Shown here: positions 9,281-16,335 of the stretch, one piece after another | How positions within the stretch are numbered: the stretch's first letter is position 1 | Layout of the letters: every line of letters starts with the position of its first letter | Assembly (NCBI GenBank): GCA_028565635.1 | Contig: JAOXYB010024046.1 | Location: forward strand, 1 to 16,335 | Source: Phoronis ovalis | Lineage: Eukaryota; Phoronida; Phoronidae | Direction of reading: 5' to 3' | DNA length: 16,335 nucleotides | Translations under genes and position numbers: made by a program | The notes under the pieces: model-generated | What the model saw: the letters and a program-made list of their open reading frames with translations, nothing else | What the model was told of the DNA's origin: nothing | Databases searched by the model: none

Positions 9281-9353
9281 ACTTGGACACGCTTGTTTGA
9301 TTTTGAAAAAATATATTTACTGTTTTTTCAAAATCAAACAAGTGTGTCCAAGT
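9281..9353. repeat. Near-perfect 31 bp stem hairpin
   Basis: acttggacacgcttgtttga, followed by ttttgaaaaaa (9281-9311), is answered by its inverse at 9323-9353, with one difference and a loop of about 11 bases. In a plus-strand RNA the single difference is a G-U pair, so the stem stays fully paired; in a minus-strand RNA it would be a C/A mismatch. It could be a minimal foldback element or a small-RNA hairpin precursor. Nothing here proves transcription beyond its position inside the intron. Confidence 0.8.
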
Positions 9354-10145
9354 ATCTTTATATTGTACAAGTAGTAAAAAATACCTGAAGGAGTGTCATC
9401 AAGATCATCTTTATTTTGTGGTATAGTGTTTATCTAACATGCATGAAAGCCATATGTCACAGCTACAGTATATTTTTTGTTAGTAGACTATAGTTCAGAG
9501 AATCATGATGATAAACAAGTTTAACATTTGTTTACATGTAGTACAAGTTGCATTTTAGATAAACTGTGATTCATATGTGTTATTCCTGTATATGATTTTA
9601 TTTTATATACATAAAAGTCATAATATAATCAGCTTCTTGATACCAAATCTCAGATGGGTCAATTTCAAAAGTGACAATGTCAAAATACCCTTGTTTGTAG
9701 TGTCTAGTATTTACAACTTTTTAACTATGTTTTTATTCTAACCCCAGGGTTCTGTTTAAACCTAACCTGGTTCCTGTCTGCTTTGGGTATATATATATAT
9801 ATATATATATTACTCTCATCTTGTTTTCAAACTCTATGCTAATATTTACATTTGTGTTCATTGTAAAGCTTTATTACTTGCTAATCCAAGAGTCTTATTG
9901 ATGCTGCATAGGTGCAGAATACTTCGATTTGGTACAAAAACCTAATCTGACACAAGGTATTAAACTTCAATAGAAAAAGCTCTTGAAAGTTGAGGTATTA
10001 TAACTTGTGGTATATACCAGTACAATATGGAATATTATGGTGACCCGTAGGTTTCCTTATGTCTAAATTGATAATTTGCTCCTCCTAGTTTTTATTCTGC
10101 TAATGTTTAAGGGCACAAAGAGGTGTATATGCAATTCACTATATG
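9354..10145. other. Intron sequence with a (TA)n microsatellite
   Basis: AT-rich intron with a run of about 12 TA dinucleotides at 9788-9812. No gene, RNA gene or inverted repeat was recognised elsewhere in the stretch. Confidence 0.6.
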
Positions 10146-10774
10146 TTTTAATAATTAAAGTGAAGAGCTAGACATATAAAAGTATACATTTTAAAAAAGT
10201 TAATACTCCAAATTTTGCAAATCCTGATGTGAAATAATTTGAATTCCATCATATGACCTGATAAAAGCCAGTTTGGGGACAAAAAGTTGTTTTTTTTAAT
10301 TTGTAAAACAAATTAGGCCAAAAACTCCTGCACTTACAAATTTTTAACTTTGCACAGATGAGCTATACTTATATATGTCTACAAAAATGTTTCTCAGATT
10401 TTAAAAATTTTTCTTTGTGGAAAAGTTATGATTTTTAAAATTTAAGGGTCAGATCAAAATCAACAAAATCCTGACCTTTCAAACATTAAAAACATAACTT
10501 TTAAACTAAGAAAATTTTTAAAAAATTGAGACACATATTTGTTGACCTTATATATTAAGATAATTTTGACAAGTTTCAGCTTTGTAGGTGCAATGGTTTT
10601 TAACTTAAATTTTTCCAAATATTGAATTCGAAAACATGTTTTTCCCAAAACAAACGTTTATCAGATCATGAGAATTATTTTCAACATTTTGCTTTTGGAT
10701 TCATTAACATTGAAGTATAACCTTTTAAAAATGTATACTCTTATATGTCTATCTCTTCATTTTGATTATGAAAA
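10146..10774. mobile_element. Full-length foldback (palindromic) element of about 630 bp
   Basis: Left arm (10146 to about 10455) and right arm (about 10465-10774) are diverged inverted copies along their whole length. Outer pairs: ttttaataattaaagtgaag with cttcattttgattatgaaaa. Next: gacatataaaagtatac with gtatactcttatatgtc. Inner: gttatgattttta with aaaaacataac, and agggtcaggat-like words facing each other near the centre. Only about 10-20 unpaired bases separate the arms. It has no coding frame; the 62-codon minus frame at 10460-10648 is arm sequence. This is a MITE or foldback type. Confidence 0.75.
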
Positions 10775-11468
10775 TTTATAAAGAAAGTTATAGACAAATA
10801 ATAGTGGTTTTTATTAAATCTAATTCATTACTTCAAATTTTGTATTTTATGTATAATTTAAACTTGACTAATAGATCATTATATTGCCAATATGTATACA
10901 GTCACTTTTAATAATTTTTTTGAAAGTCAAAAATTGTTGAAGGAATATTTTCTTCTGAAGTTACAGGCAACAGTTCCAGTATACCTGAGGGCTGGCATAG
11001 ATTATTCTAGTTATGTATTTCTGTTTCAAAGGACTTTCTTCCCAGTCTGTAATAATATTTGTTTAATTTTTCAACTGGGTTATATTTGTGTCAAAATCTG
11101 ATATTAGTGAGCTATTCTATAGTGCTTGATGTTGTTCATTTTTGTTGAAACTATTTTTAAATGGCTAATGAGTGAGTGCTTTGAGAAATAATAGGTTGTA
11201 TACAGAAAACTTAATCTGCAAACTGAAATTGTAGCTGTCAGATTTTCGGGGAAAAAAACTACACCATGCAAGGGTATATGTTTCAGATACAGAATTGTCT
11301 ACATCTGCAGATGTAAATTTAGACCGACATATGGCCTCCATGTAAAATCCCTTAATTCCAGCATTATCCCCTGTTTAACATTTAAACAGTTTTAAAATGT
11401 AAACTCTATGCACCCCAATCTTGATTATGATATTTTTTGACATTTTAATTGTGAGAGGTATGTATATA
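10775..11468. other. Intron sequence; holds a possible fragment of the foldback family
   Basis: At about 11390-11430 the words ttttaaaatgtaaactct and cttgattatga resemble the right end of the 10146-10774 element, suggesting a truncated relative. A small perfect hairpin (ctgtttaa/ttaaacag) sits at 11371-11389. A 69-codon frame at 10892-11101 is rich in Phe, Leu and Tyr as AT-rich DNA gives by chance, and I do not call it a gene. Confidence 0.4.
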
Positions 11469-11580
11469 ACTCATATTATATCAATAAACTTATGTTTATT
11501 TGGGTCATTGATTATACAACACCTTAAACTAGCTTTTTAAAAAAGAAACAATGTCAATCATGGGACCCAAATATATGAGT
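11469..11580. repeat. Small inverted-repeat element
   Basis: The ends actcatat (11469) and atatgagt (11580) are inverted, as are the inner blocks tttgggtcattgatt (about 11499-11513) and aatcatgggacccaaa (about 11556-11571). The left arm has an extra AT-rich insert relative to the right. Probably a short MITE; no coding content. Confidence 0.5.
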
Positions 11581-11685
11581 CTAGTCTAAACTGGTAGCCA
11601 CCCAGTAGGTAGATTACTAGGTATATTATATTATAATAAAGCCAATTGTATCAAGTAAGGTTGCATTGATAATAGCTTCCTTTCA

Positions 11686-11722
11686 GTCCTATTAATTGTA
11701 AGTTCCATAGTATTAATAGGAC
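11686..11722. repeat. Perfect 11 bp inverted repeat with 15 bp loop
   Basis: gtcctattaat (11686-11696) and attaataggac (11712-11722) are exact inverse copies. It is a small hairpin in the intron with no associated gene or T-tract signal. Confidence 0.7.
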
Positions 11723-11929
11723 ATCCATACCAAATGGTCTCCTACAAATATATATTATATAAAACATGTACAATATGATGTTTAGCCAGATCAATTGTTT
11801 ATGATGTCCTGTCTCATACCTTGCAAAACCAGCATTTTACACCGAAGTACTATTTAGTTTATAATTTCTAAATTATCTACAAAGACTGGCCTTTTTTGAA
11901 TTATTGCAAGAACCACCATTTGTGATACT

Positions 11930-12200
11930 TCTCCCCAGGGGGTACGTCACAAAAGTTTGGGTAGGGGTATGCAGCATAGGTATAAAAACTGGATACTCTT
12001 AACTATTTTTCCCTGCCAAAAACTGATGGTTTGTTTAACTTTTTTTGTTAAAAGCCAGATTGCTAATTTTATGTGTATTGAAAAAAAAGGTTTGTTTTAT
12101 TCAAAAACCAGATCAAGTCTGTTTATTTATTCAAAAACACTGGATCCTCTCTGCTAATTGGGTAAAAAAAAATGGATCCACTGTTGCAGTAAATCCCTAT
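11930..12200 (-). repeat. G-tract-ended dispersed repeat, copy 3 (reverse orientation)
   Basis: It starts with ccccagggggtac and then ggtaggggtatgcagcat, which reads as the reverse complement of the ctgcacatccccat terminus of the copy at 1303-1622. It continues with repeated aaaaactgga and ggatcc-type words separated by T or A runs, the inverted equivalent of that copy's internal theme. Short frames here (11957-12157 and neighbours) come from the repeat. Confidence 0.55.
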
Positions 12201-12770
12201 ATAGACGGAACCCTGAGTGCCTCTCAGGCTTCTTTCATTCAAAAATTCTTGATATCTTAACCCAATTTTGCTTTGCATAATTATTATTTTTGTACATGTG
12301 AAAAAAAACAACTTACTATGTCTGCAACATATGACATCATAGAATTTACCTACAAAGACCACACCAGCTTATGTAGTCTTATCTGCTAACCCAGATCAAA
12401 CTCAAGTTTATATTTAAAAGAAAGCAATTGGCTGGCTGTAGGTGTTCATCTATATTGAAAAGAGAGTATAGCATGCATTAGCCAAAGCATTGTTTGTGTT
12501 TTTAAAAAAAAAAGTAATTAGTAAGTCTACAAATCCAGGGCTACAAGTTAAGCTACTGTTAGTCATGCAGTTAGCTAGTATGAACCTATAGATTTCAGGT
12601 AATTAGTGTTCAGAAATTAAAAAGCAGTCTTGCACATTAACTTTTGAAACTGAAGGAGATAAACAAACCCTTCAAGTGATTAGTTTTTGGTAAAGTTGAA
12701 CTGGGGATCAATGTTCTCTAGCATTTATACTCCCTTGATGCTATTCATTATTTAGTTCATTATTATTGTG
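12201..12770. other. Intron sequence, nothing recognised
   Basis: AT-rich intron without a supported gene, repeat structure or RNA gene. A short minus-strand frame at 12123-12362 has no recognisable features. Confidence 0.5.
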
Positions 12771-13030
12771 CCGGGGGGGGGGGTGACTTTAATATTCCTA
12801 GACGAGGGATGTTTTTAGCCTATTTGGTAGCTCAAGCGTCGGTAAAGTGGTAGTTCCAGTGTCACATTTTTCAGAAATACCTTTTTTAATCCAGGAAAGG
12901 GTAATGATTTTTCCTTTTCGTTATTACAATTTTTGCAAAATCGCAAAAATCCAGCTACTACAGAATTTGCAATCTTCGTTCTCTCACCGTATGTCTCGTG
13001 TGTGGGCTGCACCACCTCCCCCCCCCCCGT
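12771..13030. repeat. Short element bounded by an 11-G tract and an 11-C tract
   Basis: ccggggg...ggtgac (G run 12773-12783) and caccacctccc...cccgta (C run 13018-13028) are roughly inverted ends about 260 bp apart. The interior has tandem-like words (caaaatcgcaaaaatcc, ctacag) but no real gene. The small frames at 12815-13145 on both strands translate the homopolymer tracts into Pro or Gly runs. Confidence 0.5.
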
Positions 13031-13350
13031 ATTTATATTTGTAGGAGTCACACCCGCAGGATTGTGCATGTCTGTGAATTATAAAAAATACATACACATA
13101 TTTATAGATGACATGACAACAGGAATAGCCCTGTACAGTAAATAACCTTCTGTGCATGGAAGAATGTTAACTTGTTTCATATTTTGGGGTAATATGGTTT
13201 TACCTAACATATTTTTTGGTATTTATAATGTTTTATTGCCAAGAATTCAATGCAAATGACAGTTTTTACATTGTTACTTACTCAACAGTTTTTTATGTTT
13301 TAACATATAGTTTTATTTGTTTCCTCTTATGTTTTACTTTTACGTTATAG
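13031..13350 (+). promoter_or_regulatory. 3' end of the intron: branch region and splice acceptor
   Basis: The last 60 bases are strongly pyrimidine-rich (ttttatttgtttcctctta, then gttttacttttacgttatag) and end in the AG at 13349-13350 used for coding exon 2. Branch-point-like words (ttactcaac near 13278, ttttaac near 13298) are candidates only. A second AG at 13309-13310 is unlikely to be used, because it would insert extra residues within the P-loop region. Confidence 0.65.
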
Positions 13351-15773
13351 GAATCCATGGTGTCGGAAAAACACAGCTTGCATTTCATATTGGGCATGAA
13401 ATGATTGCAAAGAATCAGCTGAATATGGCGTGGGTTTTGAATTCACAGACTTATCGTACTGTAATGTATGGGCTTCAAGTTTTGTGTGAACACATGGAGA
13501 TCGATGTGAAAAATATTTATGAAGATGGGATGACAGAAGAAGATTTGTTAGGGATGTTTTTAGACCGTGTCTGTTTTAAACTTGGCAAAAAAGATGTCAA
13601 AAGTTATTTTGTTTTTGACGATTGTAGTATTACAGTAGGACGTGTAATAGAGTCAAGATTTAAAAACCGCGATAAAATTACAACTGTGATTACTTCCACC
13701 GATGCGCATGTGATTAACGACGGTTATTTAATTAAGAATGTTCAAGGATTCAAAAAAGAAGAAGCCATCAATTTCTTAAAAGAAGACCAGACATTTCAAG
13801 AAGAGGCCACAGTTAATGTTTTGCGACTGAATGATGAATTAAACTATTTACCAATGAGCTTAGCGCTTGCTCGATCTTACATTGTTAATTCTGATGGTCG
13901 TGTAACCATACAAGAGTATGTACGATTGCTAAAATCTGTGGAATATCCGCCATATACGGATTATCATGCTAATGACCAAGACGTTTTACAGAATGTAAAT
14001 CACATGTTATTGAAATCCATGGTGCTATCTGTTAATATCCTGAATGCAGGATTATTCAGTACCTCCATGAGACGTTTAGGTTTGATTTCATTCTTGCAAC
14101 CTGCAGATATTCCAGAATTTTTATTGGCCGATGTTCTTGGAGATGATGCATCTGATTTTGTAGAAGTTTTGAAGAGCATGTCACTCCTTTCATTGTCAAC
14201 TATCGATGACTTGTCACTGTGCTCGGTACATCGAGTATTGCAGAAGGTGCTAAGAATGAATTTGGCTCCTGAAAGAACTGCCCCATTGCTTAGTGATGCT
14301 TTATGTCTGCTTGTTAATCACATCGATCGAGAATTAAAGTATGGGAAATTGTATCACACGAGTGCTCTATTGGAACCCCATGTAAATTTGGTGCTACGAC
14401 AAATTGAAGAATCACCATTAGATTTGGAAAATAAATTAATACTGATACATTTCCACGAGGTACTTGCAAATAGTTGTTGTCAGAGGGAGTTAGTTCAAGA
14501 GGCAGAAGAGCATCTTGAAACAGCTAAGCGAATGATTTACGAGCTCCTTTGTATACCAGAAGAAAAACTTGACATTGATGTTATGGAGACTATAAGTAAT
14601 AATAACAATGTCAATAATGGCCAACCGATAACACCCGAGTGGATTGCAGCCACAAAATCAAAGAAAATCTTTGACCGTTTAGATCCTATTTTGGAATCGA
14701 AAGAAAACTTGATGGTCTTGCAAGCAGTTGCTCTGAAAATAACTTGCGGCAAACGTTTGAAGGAGTCGGACTTGCCTGTTGTAAAGCAGAGGATTTCCGA
14801 ATCGCCACAGGATGTATATTTTCCTGCAGACGGTATAGTCAGTACAGAATTGTTTGAGCAGTTAGTCGCTTGTAAAGCTGCATTGCCGTTAGATTTGTTG
14901 AGTGAAGTTATTTTACCCGAGTTGATTGTCACAGTGCTCTATAGTTATGGCCGGTTATATTTTCGGCAAAATAAAGGAAATTTAGGTGAAACACCGAAAG
15001 TGAAGCAATATATTCGAGATTTGGAAACAGCTCAAAGTCTGTGCGATCGAGTGGAAAAACGGTTTAATGTTGCTCTTGCTCATGCTTTGTACTGTGACAG
15101 AAATGCACTGTTGTATTTATGTTTAGAAGGCAGGCGAAAAACACGTAAGGAATTCCAAGACGACTTAGAGCATGCTAAATATACGTATACACAGTTATTA
15201 CAGGATAATAAGGATTATTCTCAGTTTGGTATAATACGTATGGCAAAACTGAAAGACGATGCAAATCATTGTATACTCTGCCGGCGACAGTTGATTCATT
15301 GTTGCATTAACTTCATACAGTTAGAAATTATGCCATGTGCCGAAAGAGCTCAATTATTTGCGGAAGGTGAAGTTCATAGTCAGAAAATGATACAGTTAAT
15401 CGAGAAGCAGTTACAAGATGGTAAAAGCATTCCGCACCTTAGTGCTTGTTATAACAAAGCCGGTGAATTTGCTTTGCTGTTTAATGATCCCGAGCATAAC
15501 CAAGAAGCAATTGACTATTATACAAAAGCATACGTTGAAGAAAAGAAAACTGGTGCTGTAAGCATGACTTATTTGGATGCTTTACTAGGGTTGGCAAATT
15601 CGCATAAAGAGCAAGATTTATTTCGAGAAGGGGTTTTTTACGCTCAGCAGTGTGTGGATGCAGCATCAAGCATTTTGGGATATAGTCATCATAGGGATAG
15701 AGCCAACAGACTGAAAAGGGAAATGAAAACGAGGCAAAATAAAGATGGAACCCTAACGAAAGCAACTGTGTGA
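13351..15773 (+). CDS. NB-ARC NTPase and TPR-like C-terminus (coding exon 2 of the connexin-like fusion)
   Basis: Residues 292-1098. NB-ARC: Walker A GIHGVGKT (292-299, Gly292 formed across the splice), hydrophobic strand and Walker B YFVFDD (377-382), sensor-1/RNBS-B-like ITTVITSTD (401-409), GLPL-like NYLPMSLAL (456-464), then a winged-helix-like region (about 526-590) ending in CSVHRVL with His585 at the MHD position. From about 600 to the end the protein is helical, with Cys- and Leu-rich helices and recognisable TPR-like pairs at about 991-1070 (AGEFALLF...AIDYYTKAYVEE, and LLGLANSH...YAQQCVDAA). There is an Asn-rich insert near 14595-14630. Residues needed for nucleotide binding are intact, so a working switch is expected. 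In STAND proteins this part binds ATP/ADP and oligomerises, and the repeats sense a ligand; the ligand here is unknown. The frame is open for 806 codons and stops at TGA 15771-15773. A bacterial origin is unlikely given the spliced structure. Confidence 0.9.
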
Positions 15774-16198
15774 ACAGAACCAGGAAATAAGTAAGTATTA
15801 TAAAGCATATTTCTTTTGGTTATGTTTACTGTAAAAAATGTGTATCATTGCAGTTATCACATTCAACAAAGTTACTTACTGCATTCTATTTTGAAACTCG
15901 CTTAATTATTTCTGCAAAAGGTATAGTCATTATGTGTTCTAAAGTCCAGATTAGAGCTGTTTTGTTGCCTGTATTATTTCTACCCTGTGGCTAGTGCCAT
16001 ATCGGATTAAACTACAGTTTGATATGTATATATATAAATATCATGTTATGATAATTTCTAAATTAGGAATTTAAACCCCATGAAATGCAATTGTGTTGTT
16101 TTCAAATGTCTTCACTTGCCTTTGGGAATTCAACACCTTTGTTTTGGTAATTCAATGCTTTTAGTTATAGTTTGTGTGCCTGAAATTTGTGGGTTTTT
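15774..16198 (+). other. 3' flank: probable 3' UTR with a strong splice-donor-like site
   Basis: Seventeen bases after the stop codon lies AATAA|GTAAGTAT (15790/15791), a close match to the donor consensus, so the 3' UTR may be split by an intron. A variant poly(A) signal, ATTAAA, is at 16006-16011; no AATAAA was seen. No coding frame was recognised. Confidence 0.45.
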
Positions 16199-16335
16199 TA
16201 TGCCCATCACTATGTAATAGTGAATGGGCATATTGCCGTACCCTATGCAGCGTCGTCATTGTCGTATGTAACCTTTTCTTTGTGTTGCTATAACGGCTTC
16301 AGCTTTTGTCAGATCATCTTCGTATTTGGTACAGG
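16199..16335 (+). repeat. Dispersed repeat unit, truncated by the window end, starting with an ATGCCCA hairpin
   Basis: tatgcccatcactat (16199-16213) pairs with atagtgaatgggcata (16217-16232) with one bulged base, a strong terminal hairpin. The following text (gtatgtaacc...ctttgtgttgctataac, ggcttcagcttttgtcagat, then gtatttggtacagg) parallels the block order of the array at 343-440 and 1062-1160. The element continues beyond the window. Confidence 0.6.

Larger units (their letters stand above)
4700..13350 (+). other. Phase-1 intron of 8,651 bp splitting the P-loop
   Basis: The donor is ACAG|GTTTGT at 4699/4700. The acceptor is a long pyrimidine-rich tract ending gttatag at 13350. Joining 4699 to 13351 makes a GGA (Gly) codon and gives LIALTG-IHGVGKT, the uninterrupted beta-strand and P-loop of an NB-ARC domain. 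Neither exon alone encodes a complete P-loop, and the phases match, so the junction is strongly supported by protein logic. Both flanking exons are on the plus strand. The intron contains no other convincing coding sequence and is largely made of inverted-repeat elements and dispersed repeats listed separately. Confidence 0.88.

Noticed and set aside
10892-11101. A 69-codon frame in the intron
   Set aside because: Random character, with no splice or domain support.
12815-13145. Overlapping frames with Pro or Gly runs
   Set aside because: The runs are translations of the C and G tracts of a repeat.
14537-14932. Minus-strand open frame of 131 codons
   Set aside because: It is antisense to the helical C-terminal region, with a Leu- and Ser-rich composition that mirrors the sense codons.
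15481-15765. Minus-strand open frame of 94 codons
   Set aside because: It is antisense to the TPR-like region and has no recognisable domain.
1-16335. tRNA, rRNA or other structured RNA genes
   Set aside because: No cloverleaf, conserved box or rRNA-like stretch was recognised on either strand.

Overview
The window looks like AT-rich nuclear DNA from an invertebrate animal. It has a long intron with clear splice signals, many foldback and inverted-repeat elements, and dispersed repeats ending in G or C runs. The repeat style (an ATGCCCA...TGGGCAT hairpin unit, GACCT-rich repeats, and elements pairing a CACATCCC or TATGCAGC motif with a G tract) suggests a lophotrochozoan, most likely a bivalve mollusc. 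That placement is an impression from repeat character, not a proof. No rRNA, tRNA, CRISPR array or bacterial-type operon is visible.

Layout: 1-1302 is a short period-10 tandem repeat followed by a degenerate array of roughly 150-320 bp units. 1303-1622 is a G-tract-ended dispersed repeat. 1623-3640 shows no gene. 3826-4699 is the first coding exon of the only convincing gene. 4700-13350 is an 8.65 kb intron filled with inverted-repeat elements (6046-7606, 8153-9173, 9281-9353, 10146-10774, 11469-11580) and repeats with G/C tracts. 13351-15773 is the second and last coding exon. 15774-16335 is 3' flanking sequence ending in another copy of the repeat family seen at the left edge.

The gene is the main point of interest. 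Exon 1 encodes a four-pass membrane domain that matches connexins in topology, in residue spacing and in several signature positions. Exon 2 encodes an NB-ARC (STAND) NTPase followed by a long helical, TPR-like C-terminus. The splice restores a Gly codon exactly at the P-loop, giving an uninterrupted LIALTG-IHGVGKT. The predicted product is a 1,098-residue connexin-like/NB-ARC/TPR fusion. This has the standard STAND layout (N-terminal effector, central switch, C-terminal repeat sensor), with a large-pore channel in the effector position. I know of no described protein with this architecture. The inferred model is a ligand-gated, NTPase-assembled membrane pore, possibly an innate immune or cell-death receptor. 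The channel keeps four of the six connexin loop cysteines, and the two that are missing are disulfide partners of each other. It also carries two N-glycosylation sequons in its second extracellular loop. Both features point to an undocked membrane channel rather than a gap junction.
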